A DNA stretch of 51,835 nt from Bacteroidota bacterium (lineage in GTDB: Bacteria; Bacteroidota; Ignavibacteria; Ignavibacteriales; Ignavibacteriaceae), in NCBI GenBank assembly GCA_023475265.1, contig JAMCWE010000045.1, positions 1 through 51,835 on the forward strand, read 5' to 3'. The translations under genes and the position numbers were made by a program. Positions 16,662-25,650 of this stretch are shown one piece after another; the first letter of the stretch is position 1; every line of letters begins with the position of its first letter. The notes beneath the pieces were generated by a model that saw only the letters and a program-made list of their open reading frames with translations, was not told the DNA's origin and did no database searches.

Positions 16662-19082
16662 TTATAAACCAAATAATTTGAATGAATAATATTTAGGAAT
16701 ATCTATCACTAGCGTAAAGGCTGCAGAGAAAATTAGAGAAACCATAACCTGAGTTAAAGTAAGAGCCGGAATAAAAATTCCATAAATGCCTAAGAAGATA
16801 AATACTATTACACTGACAAATGAAGATGTCATCAGAGCTTTGCCAGGCAGAGAATACCAGAAAAAATTTCTTTCTCGCACAATTAAAACTCTGAATTGAC
16901 TGGTAAATACAAGTGTAAGCATCATAAAGGCTTGTAATTCTTTAAGATCCATTTGAAAATAATTTTTACCGATTAGGATTGCTAAGATTCCCTGAACAAC
17001 CAATAGCGCGCCGATAATCAATGAAGCAAAAGTGATGTTCTTAACATTCCATTTATTTGGATCATCAGTATGTTTAACATTATCGGTCGCAAGAGACATT
17101 GTTACAAAATCATTCGCAAAAACCAGTAATGACATTCCAAGTAATGAAAGCACCATCTTATCCATCATAAAAAATCCTACGGTAAGCAGACCAACTACTT
17201 GTATTACTTTTGTAACTTTATTGATTACCCAAGTCAACATGCGCTGATAAGTTTCGCGGCTTCGTTTAATAGCTTCAACTATTTCGCTTACTCCTGAATT
17301 AGTAAGCACAACACTAGCTGAGGCTTTCGCAACATCCGTAGCATTGCTTACAGCAATTCCCATTTCCGCTTGCTTAAGAGCGGGGGCATCGTTTACTCCA
17401 TCTCCAGTCATTCCAACTAAAAAACCTTCCGATTGAAGAAGTTTTACAATTTTATATTTATCCTCAGGATAAATTTCCGCAAACCCGCTTATCTCATTTA
17501 CAATTTTTATTTGTTCATCTGCGCTTAATCCTTCGATGTCCTTTAGCTTTATAATTTTATCACCTAATCCAACTTGCTGAGCAACTTCTTTTGCAATTGA
17601 AATGTTATCGCCGGTAAGCATAATGGCTTTTACACCAAGTTTTTTAGCTTCCTCAATCATTGTTTTGGAATCAGGTCTCGGAGGATCAGCAAGAGGCAAC
17701 AGCCCAACAAACTTTAGATTATCAAAATTCCCATCTTCCGATTTTGCAACAGCAATCGTTCTATATCCTTTTTGTGAAAGTTTATCAATTGTACTATCAA
17801 CCAAATCAAGAACATTTTTCTCAATGCCTTTACACATTGGTACAATTACCTGAGCAGCACCTTTTACAACTTTATATTTTGTTCCATCATACTCAATCAC
17901 TGCTTCAGTTCGTCTAATTGCTGGATTGAACGGAGTGTAATCAATCTGTTTGTGAGAACTATGATTAACTCCAATATTTTTTGCATATTCAATGATAGCC
18001 GTATCAATCAAATCCATTCCTTCGGAACGCGAAGCAAGATTAGCAACTGACACTACATCTTCTTTGGTAAACCCTGAGAAAGAAATACTTTCAATAACAG
18101 ATAACTTATTTTGGGTTATTGTTCCGGTTTTATCCAAACACAATATGCTGATTGAAGCAGCGTCTTCAATCGAATCAAGTCTAGTAACAAGAACTCCTTC
18201 TTCTGCAAGTTTCATTCCTGTTGCTGCCTGAACAATTGTAAGCACTGCAGGAAGAGCAACCGGTACGGCGCCCATAAGAAAAATTACAGCAAAGGTCATT
18301 ATTAATAAAACGCTGACGTGAATGAAGACTGCATAAACAGCTACTATAATTGATGCGGCTATTCCCAAATACATCATGTATTTTACGATCGCAAGCATAA
18401 TTTCTTCTTGATGAGATTTAGGTTTTGCAATTTTTACTAATTCTGCCGTTCTTCCAAAATAAGTATTCGCACCAGTATTTATAACTATGCAGCGAGCTTC
18501 TCCGCGTCTGACAACTGAGCCGGAATAAATAACATCTAATGCTTGACTATCAACTGGAAGTGATTCACCGGTTAGAGCCGATTCATCGACAGAAAGATCA
18601 CCGCTGATTATTTTTGCATCAGCAGGAATAATGTCTCCAAGTTTTACAACGATTATATCTCCGGGAACAATTTCGCTTGATTCAACCATTGTCCAATCGT
18701 TGTTCCTTAAAACTTTAGCTCTAATCGCAAGACGTTGTTTTAATAATTCAACTGCCTTTTGAGAGCCTCTTGAATGCATAAAACCAATTATTGCATTTAC
18801 CGTCAGCAAAACGAAAATAATTATACCTTCTATATCATGACCGAGGAAAAAAGATAAAGCCATTGCAAGTTCTAACAGCCAGGGCATTGGTCCCCAAAAT
18901 CGGCGAACAAATTCTAAGATAGGATTTTTCTTTTTTTCTTCAATCTTATTGTGACCAAAAATTTTAAGTCTGTCTTTAACAACAGCGTCATTTAATCCGC
19001 TCTCTGTTGCCTCCAAGAATTTAAATGTTTCATCAAGGGAGATTTTTTTATAATCGGCTGTAGTCTTAATCTTTAGTTCCAT
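16662..19082 (-). CDS. P3A-type plasma-membrane proton-pumping ATPase
   Basis: An 806-residue P-type ATPase. TGES (171-174) is in the actuator domain, the phosphorylation site is Asp317 in DKTGTIT, TGDGVNDAPALKQAEMGIAV is the hinge, and MGAVPVALPAV is TM4. The absence of an N-terminal metal-binding domain, the compact N-terminus and the PVALPAV motif place it in the H+-ATPase (P3A) group known from fungi, plants, archaea and some bacteria. It would pump protons outward at the cost of ATP. About ten membrane helices are present. It is transcribed alone, with a hairpin after the stop. Confidence 0.93.
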   Translation of the reverse strand: MELKIKTTADYKKISLDETFKFLEATESGLNDAVVKDRLKIFGHNKIEEKKKNPILEFVRRFWGPMPWLLELAMALSFFLGHDIEGIIIFVLLTVNAIIGFMHSRGSQKAVELLKQRLAIRAKVLRNNDWTMVESSEIVPGDIIVVKLGDIIPADAKIISGDLSVDESALTGESLPVDSQALDVIYSGSVVRRGEARCIVINTGANTYFGRTAELVKIAKPKSHQEEIMLAIVKYMMYLGIAASIIVAVYAVFIHVSVLLIMTFAVIFLMGAVPVALPAVLTIVQAATGMKLAEEGVLVTRLDSIEDAASISILCLDKTGTITQNKLSVIESISFSGFTKEDVVSVANLASRSEGMDLIDTAIIEYAKNIGVNHSSHKQIDYTPFNPAIRRTEAVIEYDGTKYKVVKGAAQVIVPMCKGIEKNVLDLVDSTIDKLSQKGYRTIAVAKSEDGNFDNLKFVGLLPLADPPRPDSKTMIEEAKKLGVKAIMLTGDNISIAKEVAQQVGLGDKIIKLKDIEGLSADEQIKIVNEISGFAEIYPEDKYKIVKLLQSEGFLVGMTGDGVNDAPALKQAEMGIAVSNATDVAKASASVVLTNSGVSEIVEAIKRSRETYQRMLTWVINKVTKVIQVVGLLTVGFFMMDKMVLSLLGMSLLVFANDFVTMSLATDNVKHTDDPNKWNVKNITFASLIIGALLVVQGILAILIGKNYFQMDLKELQAFMMLTLVFTSQFRVLIVRERNFFWYSLPGKALMTSSFVSVIVFIFLGIYGIFIPALTLTQVMVSLIFSAAFTLVIDIPKYYSFKLFGL

Positions 19083-19273
19083 TAATTTTTATCCAAGTTA
19101 TAATTACGAGCAAAAATATTAAACAAAAGTGTGTAAATATATTTCTTTACATAATGTGTGCATTCGAGATTCATCACAAGAAATTTTAAATTTAGATTCA
19201 TTAGAATTCGGCAGGATTCAATTTGCGGTAATTAAAATTTATTTTAATCAAATCGGGAATATTATTTAGCATC

Positions 19274-20296
19274 CTACTTTTCTAAAAATTCATTTATTGT
19301 TTTATTAACCTTTTCAATTTCACACCCTGGTCCAAGATGCCCGCAATCATTATTGAGTTCAATAGTTTGAGCATGAATCAATTTTGCAAAATCAATTGCC
19401 GGCTGCGGATCAACCATATGGTCTTGCAAAGAAACAATTGATAATACTTTAGTTTTAACTCTTGCCGCCGCTTTATTCATATCGTTACCGTAAGGTGCAG
19501 AAACATTGTGCGCAATCATTGCTTTGAGCTGACTTTTCCAATCGTAGAGATTAAAGTTCTTAGAAAAATTTTCTTGATATTTTTTTAGTTGAGAATAAAA
19601 CTCTTCCGGTTTTGTATGAGAAACATGATATTCCGGAGTTTCAATATTTAAATCAGTAATATCGGCTATAGTTTTCATAATCATTTCAGAAGGCGCGCCG
19701 CATTGCTGAGCCATATTTATTGCTTGAAGCTCGGTGTTCCAAAGAAGCAGATCGTAGGAAGTTAGTTTTGGAGAACCAACCCATGCAACAGCTTTATCCA
19801 TAAAATCCGGGTATGAAACGATCCATTGAAAAGTCTGCATTCCGCCCATCGATCCGCCTATTACACAAAACAAATGGTTAAGTTTTAAAAATTTTGTTAC
19901 AAATTCATATTGGGAATTAACCATATCTCTAATATTAAATTCAGGAAATTTTTCTTTCGGTTGAAGTATACTATTCGAAGGAGATGATGAAATTCCATCA
20001 CCCAATGCATCGATGGCAATAACAAAATATTTTGTACTATCAGCTATTTTCCCTGGACCTATTAACCAAACTAATCCTTGAGAATTCCCGCCGAACCAGG
20101 TTGGAAATAACATTGCGTTTGATTTTGCTTCATTCAATTTTCCAAAAGTGCGATAACCAATTTTGCAATCTTTTATTACCTGTCCGTTTTCTAATTTGAA
20201 GTCACCTATATCAGCATATTTCTGAATTGACTGCGCAAATATTTGAAATGACAAAATCAAAAAAATGGAAAGCGAAAAGCAAATTCTTCTATTCAT
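19274..20296 (-). CDS. Exported alpha/beta hydrolase of the homoserine O-acetyltransferase (MetX) fold
   Basis: A 340-residue protein with a clear signal peptide (residues 1-21, cut after IFAQ). The body follows MetX: GYRTFGKLNEAKSNA, nucleophile Ser149 in GGSMGGMQ, acid Asp296 in QDHMVDP, and His320 in NDCGHLGPG. IRDMVNSQ is also typical. Cytosolic MetX acetylates homoserine; an exported copy cannot easily reach acetyl-CoA, so hydrolase activity in the periplasm is more likely. A good ribosome site (AGGAACTGAGA) precedes the ATG. It is a single gene facing the efflux locus across a 350-bp gap. Confidence 0.88.
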   Translation of the reverse strand: MNRRICFSLSIFLILSFQIFAQSIQKYADIGDFKLENGQVIKDCKIGYRTFGKLNEAKSNAMLFPTWFGGNSQGLVWLIGPGKIADSTKYFVIAIDALGDGISSSPSNSILQPKEKFPEFNIRDMVNSQYEFVTKFLKLNHLFCVIGGSMGGMQTFQWIVSYPDFMDKAVAWVGSPKLTSYDLLLWNTELQAINMAQQCGAPSEMIMKTIADITDLNIETPEYHVSHTKPEEFYSQLKKYQENFSKNFNLYDWKSQLKAMIAHNVSAPYGNDMNKAAARVKTKVLSIVSLQDHMVDPQPAIDFAKLIHAQTIELNNDCGHLGPGCEIEKVNKTINEFLEK

Positions 20297-20465
20297 TCTC
20301 AGTTCCTAAAATTTTTCGTGATTTTCTTTTCATTATTAAATTATTTATGAATTATAACTTACTTAAAACTTTCGATTCATAAAATTTTATTCCAAAAGAA
20401 TTGACTGAAAAGTTTATAATCAGTAATAATTATTTTAAGAAATTTTTATTCTAAAGCAATTGTTC

Positions 20466-20483
20466 GAGTCATATTATCGACTC
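20466..20483. promoter_or_regulatory. Inverted repeat, candidate regulator site
   Basis: GAGTC (20466-20470) and GACTC (20479-20483) form a perfect inverted repeat with an 8-bp spacer, about 165 bp upstream of the TetR gene. It may be a second operator or serve the divergent gene. Confidence 0.3.
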
Positions 20484-20581
20484 AATAAAGAGAATCTTAC
20501 TTCATGAAAATTTATCGGTTTATGTAATTTTTATCACAGCAATTATTGTAAAAATAACTAAAAACAAATAGTCACAATTTT

Positions 20582-20589
20582 TATATTTG
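20582..20589 (+). promoter_or_regulatory. Candidate Bacteroidota -7 promoter box
   Basis: TATATTTG matches TAnnTTTG, about 58 bp before the TetR start. No convincing -33 TTTG was seen, so this is tentative. Confidence 0.3.
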
Positions 20590-20615
20590 CTGAATAAGAA
20601 TTATTTTTTTAATTT

Positions 20616-20640
20616 TCGACCAGTCAAGTAAAATAGTCGA
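20616..20640. promoter_or_regulatory. Candidate TetR operator just upstream of the regulator gene
   Basis: TCGAC (20616-20620) and GTCGA (20636-20640) form an inverted repeat around a 15-bp centre that itself contains GACcaGTC-type symmetry. It ends 6 bp before the TetR start codon, the usual place for autorepression. The symmetry is seen; binding is inferred. Confidence 0.45.
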
Positions 20641-20646
20641 TTAAGA

Positions 20647-21252
20647 ATGTCAGAAAATTTATTAAAAGAAAAAAATATCATAAGCGCAGCACGAAAACGG
20701 TTTGCGCATTATGGATTTTCTAAAGTTACGATGGATGAAATTGCCGGCGATGTGGAGATGGGCAAGGCGTCGCTTTATTATTATTTTCCGACAAAAGAAG
20801 ATCTTTTCAAAGCGGTAGTTGTCGAGGAACAAAATGAATTTACAAAGAAAATTGAGACGATTCTACAAAAGCAGACTTCGTTTTCTGAAAAGTTAAATGA
20901 ATATGTTGAACAGCGGCTAAAATATTTTCATGATCTAGTCAACCTGGGGATGTTGAGCGTTCATTCTTTATTTGATATTAAATCAATGTTCAAAAAGTTA
21001 TTTGAAGATTTTGAAGCTCAGGAATTAATTCTTCTTAAACGAATAATTGAAGATGGAAAGAACGCCGGTGAATTCAGAAAAGATTTACCTGAAGATTTAA
21101 CAAAAATATTTTTACATATGCTTCAAGGTTTGAGATTAAGAGTTATTAAAATTTTAACAGAGCATAGATCCGAAGATGACACCTATAAAGAACTGGAACG
21201 TGAAATGAAAATTGCTGCTGAAATTTTTATCAAAGGAATTATACAAGAATAA
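20647..21252 (+). CDS. TetR/AcrR-family transcriptional regulator
   Basis: A 201-residue repressor-type protein. The N-terminal helix-turn-helix covers about residues 10-55 (IISAARKRFAHYGFSKVTMDEIAGDVEMGKASLYYYFPTKEDLF pattern), followed by an all-helical ligand-binding domain. It starts the efflux locus: the HlyD, MFS and TolC genes follow on the same strand (42-bp, 3-bp and 111-bp gaps). It is likely to repress the pump and itself until a toxic compound binds; a candidate operator overlaps its promoter region. Confidence 0.95.
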   Translation: MSENLLKEKNIISAARKRFAHYGFSKVTMDEIAGDVEMGKASLYYYFPTKEDLFKAVVVEEQNEFTKKIETILQKQTSFSEKLNEYVEQRLKYFHDLVNLGMLSVHSLFDIKSMFKKLFEDFEAQELILLKRIIEDGKNAGEFRKDLPEDLTKIFLHMLQGLRLRVIKILTEHRSEDDTYKELEREMKIAAEIFIKGIIQE

Positions 21253-21294
21253 ATTTTATTAAAGAAAATTTTTAAGCTAAAAAGGAAAATAAAA

Positions 21295-22260
21295 ATGAGT
21301 GAAGAAATTAAACATAATGATAGCGCTGTTGATCAAGAAGTTGATGAAGTCCCTTTATTCCGAAAGAAGCGAATGATAATTCCGCTTCTTATCTTGTTAG
21401 TTGCAGCAGCTGTTGGCGGTTATTATTGGTATTTGAATATGCAGGATTTCGTTTCTACTGATGACGCCTATGTAGATGCAAATAGCGTTTCGATCAGTAC
21501 AAAGATGCTTGGCAGAATTGATTATCTCGGAACAGGCGAAGGCGATACTGTAAAAGCTGGACAAGTCATCGTCAAGCTTGATGATAGTGATCTTCGTGCG
21601 CAAGAAGTTTCCGCAAAAGCCGGGCTTGAACTTGCACAAAAAAATGTTCCTCTTGCTCAAGTAAATTTAAGCCGGGCGCAGGACGATTTTAGCCGTGCTG
21701 AAACTCAATATAAAAATGGAATTATTACCAAAGAACAATATGACCATGCGCAGAAATCACTTGAAGCTGCACGCGCCGAATTAAATATTGAGCTCTCTAA
21801 AATCTCTGCTGCCAAAAGCCAGATTGGTCTAATCAAATCTCAATTAAACAATACGACAATCATTTCGCCAATGGACGGAGTTGTTGCAAAAAGATGGGTG
21901 CTGACTGGAGATGTTGTTCAAGCCGGACAACCAATATTTACAATCTACGACTTGAAAAATATTTGGGTTACCGCAAATCTTGAAGAGACAAAAATCAGTC
22001 ATATTAAGATAGGCGATCCGGTGGAAATCAATGTTGATTCATATCCCGGTATTAAATTTTATGGTAAGCTGTTTGAAATCGGGAATTATACTGCATCGGA
22101 GTTTTCTCTTATTCCCCCAAACAATGCCTCGGGGAATTTTACAAAAGTAACACAACGTGTACCGGTAAAAATTTCAATTGAAGATTCTGCTGCCGCCAAA
22201 AATCAAGATCCGGTTTTAAGACCGGGAATGTCGGTAGAAGTATCGGTGAAGGTGAAATAA
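21295..22260 (+). CDS. HlyD/EmrA-family membrane fusion protein
   Basis: A 321-residue periplasmic adaptor. One N-terminal membrane helix (about 28-48), then a biotinyl-lipoyl half (STDDAYVDANSVSISTKMLGRI ... VKAGQVIVKLDDSDL), a coiled-coil hairpin (about 100-175), the second lipoyl half (NTTIISPMDGVVAKRWVLTGDVVQAGQPIFTI pattern) and a C-terminal beta-barrel. The DDAYV motif is typical of EmrA. It links the MFS pump encoded 3 bp downstream to the TolC-type channel. A ribosome site (AAAGGAAAA) precedes the start. Confidence 0.95.
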   Translation: MSEEIKHNDSAVDQEVDEVPLFRKKRMIIPLLILLVAAAVGGYYWYLNMQDFVSTDDAYVDANSVSISTKMLGRIDYLGTGEGDTVKAGQVIVKLDDSDLRAQEVSAKAGLELAQKNVPLAQVNLSRAQDDFSRAETQYKNGIITKEQYDHAQKSLEAARAELNIELSKISAAKSQIGLIKSQLNNTTIISPMDGVVAKRWVLTGDVVQAGQPIFTIYDLKNIWVTANLEETKISHIKIGDPVEINVDSYPGIKFYGKLFEIGNYTASEFSLIPPNNASGNFTKVTQRVPVKISIEDSAAAKNQDPVLRPGMSVEVSVKVK

Positions 22261-22263
22261 TTA

Positions 22264-23886
22264 ATGTCTAACATGAAGAAAAAATCTCTCAGAGGCGCTG
22301 CTGTTAGCCAGATATCTTCGCTTCATTACGAGCATCCGTCATATAAATGGTGGGTGTTGGGTAATGTAATGATTGGAACCTTCATGGCTGTTCTCGATGC
22401 AACTATTGTTGATGTTTCTCTTGCAAAAATAATGGCAACTTTTGGTATTGGCGTCGATTCAGTAAAGTGGGTGGCTACAGCTTATCTTTTAGTGTTTGCA
22501 GTTATGCTTCCGACTTCCGGCTGGATTGCAGATCATTTCGGTTACAAGAGAACTTATTCAATGGGCCTTAGTCTTTTCACTCTAGGGTCGCTTCTTTGTT
22601 CTTTTTCTTGGAACGAAACGGCACTTATTTTTTTCCGTGTTATACAAGGAGCCGGGGCGGGATTTATTATGCCGGTTGGTATGGCGATAGTGACAAGAGA
22701 ATTTCCACCGGAGAAGAGAGGCGTGGCTCTTGGATTCTGGGCAATTGCCGCCGCCGCATCTGTTTCTCTTGGTCCAACTCTCGGCGGTTATTTGATAGAC
22801 AATTTTTCATGGCATTCCATATTCGATATAAATGTACCGGTTGGTATTGTCGGGATATTTGCAACATTTGTTATACAGCGTGAATATAGAACTGCAAGAA
22901 CCCGCTCTTTCGATATCGCCGGATTTATTTCCGTGTCCGTCTTTCTTACAACTCTTCTTATCGCGTTATCTGACGGCAACGCAGAATGGAATACGGGTGG
23001 ATGGACTTCACCGTTTATAATATCATGCTTTGCACTTTCGATAATTGGTTTAGTTGTTTTTCTAATAGTCGAATTAAATATTAAACACCCGTTGATAGAC
23101 CTAAGTCTTCTAAAAAATTTCAACTTCGCAATGGCAAACATTGTGTTGTTCATTTTTGGAATGGGGATGTTTGGCAGTACATTTCTTCTACCTCTGTACT
23201 TGCAAAATGGACTTGGCTACACTGCTTTTCAAGCTGGTTCTTTGTTCTTACCTATAGGAATTATTATGGCAATAATGGCGCCAATTGCAGGAACTTTTTC
23301 CGATAAGATGAATCCTAAAATTATTGCGCTAATAGGAATTATGCTTTTAGCGTCAAGCCTTTTTGTTAATCGTTATCTTTCTCTTTTTTCAGAAACATCT
23401 TCGATAATGATTTCGCTTTACCTGCGCGGTTTAGGGATGGGACTTATATTTACTCCTCTAAGCGCAATGGCCTTATCGGAAATTCCTCGTGAGAGAATGG
23501 CGCAGGCTTCCGGTCTCTTTAATGTTTTGCGCCAAATAGGCGGAAGCTTTGGAGTAGCGCTAATGGGAACTCTTTTAACCGATAGGACTATTTTCCATTA
23601 TACTTTTTATGGCGAAGCAGTTAATAAATATTCCCCGGTCGCAAAGAATATTGTTGGCGGTTTGTCGGAATTCTCTCAACATGCAATTGGAGGAACTAAT
23701 TCCATTTCTGTTTTGAGAGCTAATGCTTTGATAATTTATAATATCAGCCAGCAAGCTTTTGTTTCTGCAGTGGATGATGATTTTTTGATTGCTGCTATTA
23801 TAACTGTTCTTTGTATTATCCCGATTTTGTTTTTACGATATAAGAAGAAAAAAGGACCGGCGCAAAAAATTGTAACGATGGAATAA
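22264..23886 (+). CDS. DHA2-family MFS drug:proton antiporter (EmrB-like)
   Basis: A 540-residue inner-membrane transporter with about 14 helices. It has the DHA2 motifs FMAVLDATIVDVSL in TM1, WVATAYLL in TM2, the DHFGYKR loop (motif A) and GAGAGFIMPVGMAI. It exchanges drugs or other amphiphiles for protons, passing them to the fusion protein and TolC partner encoded beside it. Start 22264 is 3 bp after the fusion-protein stop; an inner ATG at 22273 is also possible. Substrate range is not predictable from sequence. Confidence 0.95.
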   Translation: MSNMKKKSLRGAAVSQISSLHYEHPSYKWWVLGNVMIGTFMAVLDATIVDVSLAKIMATFGIGVDSVKWVATAYLLVFAVMLPTSGWIADHFGYKRTYSMGLSLFTLGSLLCSFSWNETALIFFRVIQGAGAGFIMPVGMAIVTREFPPEKRGVALGFWAIAAAASVSLGPTLGGYLIDNFSWHSIFDINVPVGIVGIFATFVIQREYRTARTRSFDIAGFISVSVFLTTLLIALSDGNAEWNTGGWTSPFIISCFALSIIGLVVFLIVELNIKHPLIDLSLLKNFNFAMANIVLFIFGMGMFGSTFLLPLYLQNGLGYTAFQAGSLFLPIGIIMAIMAPIAGTFSDKMNPKIIALIGIMLLASSLFVNRYLSLFSETSSIMISLYLRGLGMGLIFTPLSAMALSEIPRERMAQASGLFNVLRQIGGSFGVALMGTLLTDRTIFHYTFYGEAVNKYSPVAKNIVGGLSEFSQHAIGGTNSISVLRANALIIYNISQQAFVSAVDDDFLIAAIITVLCIIPILFLRYKKKKGPAQKIVTME

Positions 23887-23905
23887 GCAACTTATTTAAT
23901 AACAG

Positions 23906-23929
23906 TTTCAACAATTTTAAATGTTGAAA
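23906..23929. other. Inverted repeat between the pump and channel genes
   Basis: TTTCAACA (23906-23913) and TGTTGAAA (23922-23929) form a perfect 8-bp stem with an 8-nt loop in the 111-bp gap. No T-run follows. It could reduce read-through into the TolC gene or stabilise the mRNA end. Confidence 0.35.
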
Positions 23930-23997
23930 TAAAAGCCAACATTCTACTTGAACAATCTAAATGAGTTTCAGTAATATATCTAACAAGTGGTGAAATA

Positions 23998-25308
23998 ATG
24001 AAATTATATTTTAATCGGATATTCTTAATAATATTTTTTTCAATATCTTTAACAGCGTTTGCACAAACGGTTCAAACAGATTCGCTTTCATTGGATAAAG
24101 CAATAAAGCTTACTCTATCCAATCAGCCTTTAGTTAACCAGGCAGTCGAACAAATAAATGCCATCGATGCAAAGATAAAAGAGCAGAAAAGCAGCTACTA
24201 TCCGAACGTGGAAGGAAATCTTTCTTACGCATGGATTGGACCAATTATTTCTTTAGGCTTTCCTGGAATGGGAATTTTTGATTTTAATACACCAAACAAT
24301 TACGACATGCATGTAAGCGCAGCTTACACTCTTTATGATTTTGGACAAAGAGATGCTACACTGGATTTGATAAAGTCCTACAAGCTTTCCGCAGAAGAGA
24401 AAATAAATTTGGTAAGATCTAATCTCGCTTATAGCGCAATTCAAACTTTCTATTCAATTTTATTTCTTGAAAAGAGCATAGCAGTAAAAAATGATCAGAT
24501 CAATACTCTAAATCAACACATGGATATTACAAAGAAGAAAGTTGAAAGTGGAAGTGCAACTGATTTTGATGTCCTTACAACCGAGGTGCGTGTTGCATCC
24601 GCACAGAATGAAAAGATCGATCTGGAGAATGCACTTAATAAAGAAAAAATTTATTTACGAAACCTGTTGGGATTTTCTTCCGATCAGCCGCTAAATCTTG
24701 CTGGCGATTTTTCTATTGCTGAAGTTAATACTAATGAAGATTCACTTATCACTCTGGCATACGGCATGCGTCCCGAAATCAAGCTTGCAAGAGATGCAGA
24801 GAGCAGCGCAAAAATTTCTAAACGAGTTTCGGCTTTAGGCGATAGACCGACTATTTCTTTAGAGGCATCTTACGGGCTTAAAAACGGGTTCTTTCCCAAT
24901 CTTGATGTTCTTCGGGGTAATTGGCTTGCTGCTGTTTCCGCAAACATTCCAATCTTTAACGGAAATAGAACTGATGCTAAGGTTGAAGAATCAGAAGCAA
25001 ATTTGAAATCTAGTTCGCAGGAAATTCTTGTGCTTGAGAGAAAGATAAAAACAGAAGTGCAAAGCGCTCTTTCGGATTTGATGACAAATAAGAGCAAGCT
25101 AAACACGACTAAAATCCAGGTAAAGCAAGCTCAAGAAGCTGTTGATCGAGCAGAAATGCAATACAGAGATGGAGTAATTACAAACCTCGATTTAATTGAT
25201 TCGGAAACTGCCTTATCTGAAGCGCGTTTGCTTTACCTGCAGGTTCTTTACAAAAATGTAATAAGCAAATATGCTCTTGATAAAGTTGTGGGCACTGTAG
25301 TTTGGTAA
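23998..25308 (+). CDS. TolC-family outer membrane efflux protein
   Basis: A 436-residue protein with a signal peptide (cut near FAQ, residue 23) and two OEP repeats (about 30-215 and 240-430) of long helices with short barrel strands (ISAAYTLYDFGQRDATL-type segment; SANIPIFNGNRTDAKVEESE). It forms the outer membrane exit duct of the tripartite pump. Gap to the MFS gene is 111 bp and contains an inverted repeat. Length is typical. Confidence 0.94.
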   Translation: MKLYFNRIFLIIFFSISLTAFAQTVQTDSLSLDKAIKLTLSNQPLVNQAVEQINAIDAKIKEQKSSYYPNVEGNLSYAWIGPIISLGFPGMGIFDFNTPNNYDMHVSAAYTLYDFGQRDATLDLIKSYKLSAEEKINLVRSNLAYSAIQTFYSILFLEKSIAVKNDQINTLNQHMDITKKKVESGSATDFDVLTTEVRVASAQNEKIDLENALNKEKIYLRNLLGFSSDQPLNLAGDFSIAEVNTNEDSLITLAYGMRPEIKLARDAESSAKISKRVSALGDRPTISLEASYGLKNGFFPNLDVLRGNWLAAVSANIPIFNGNRTDAKVEESEANLKSSSQEILVLERKIKTEVQSALSDLMTNKSKLNTTKIQVKQAQEAVDRAEMQYRDGVITNLDLIDSETALSEARLLYLQVLYKNVISKYALDKVVGTVVW

Positions 25309-25316
25309 CCTATAAT

Positions 25317-25345
25317 GTGAGACTTGCTTTTGGAGTGAGTCTCAC
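25317..25345 (+). terminator. Hairpin after the TolC gene
   Basis: GTGAGACT (25317-25324) pairs with AGTCTCAC (25338-25345), a perfect 8-bp stem. It is followed by AAAAAATT, so it lacks the usual T-run and may act with Rho or as a 3'-end stabiliser. Confidence 0.5.
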
Positions 25346-25351
25346 AAAAAA

Positions 25352-25531
25352 TTAATATCCCATTAATCCTATAACTGCACCATAAATAAATCCAATGAGA
25401 GTTCCCGCTCCAGCCGTACTTAAAAATCCATGCACTTGAAAATAAACTATCACAATTGTATAGAGAAAAGCAAACACAATTCCATTAACAGTTTGAACAA
25501 TAATTCCTAAAAACTTGACTTGTGATGTATC
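25352..25531 (-). pseudogene. Remnant of a small glycine-rich membrane protein without a start
   Basis: The minus strand is open from a TAG (25532-25534) to a TAA (25352-25354) and encodes 59 residues that read like two membrane helices: FLGIIVQTVNGIVFAFLYTI and AGAGTLIGFIYGAVIGLMGY, with a glycine-zipper pattern. There is no upstream ATG; only a GTG near residue 19 could initiate. It looks like the tail of a once longer membrane protein. It lies in the otherwise unexplained 340-bp gap between the TolC gene and the 25651 gene. Family unknown. Confidence 0.4.
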
Positions 25532-25594
25532 CTAAATAACTTTAAAATCTTGGAGTAAGCTGAATAAATTTAATATTGATTTATTTAAAACAAG

Positions 25595-25634
25595 AAACCG
25601 GTATACGAAATTAAAAAATTACATATACCGGTTT
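25595..25634 (-). terminator. Strong hairpin after the SnoaL-like gene
   Basis: AAACCGGTATA (25595-25605) is perfectly complementary to TATACCGGTTT (25624-25634), with an 18-nt loop. It lies 17 bp past the stop of the leftward 25651 gene; on that strand the stem is followed by TTCTTGTTTT. It also has T's on the plus side, so it may work both ways. Confidence 0.75.
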
Positions 25635-25650
25635 TTAGAGTAGCGAATAT

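Larger units (their letters stand above)
20297..20646. other. Divergent intergenic region with candidate operators
   Basis: 350 bp between the exported MetX-like gene (leftward) and the TetR gene (rightward). It contains the inverted repeats described at 20466-20483 and 20616-20640, and a TATATTTG box at 20582-20589 that fits the Bacteroidota -7 consensus TAnnTTTG. Nothing else stands out. Confidence 0.5.

Noticed and set aside
19274-20296. Homoserine O-acetyltransferase for methionine synthesis
   Set aside because: The signal peptide makes a cytosolic acetyl-CoA reaction unlikely.
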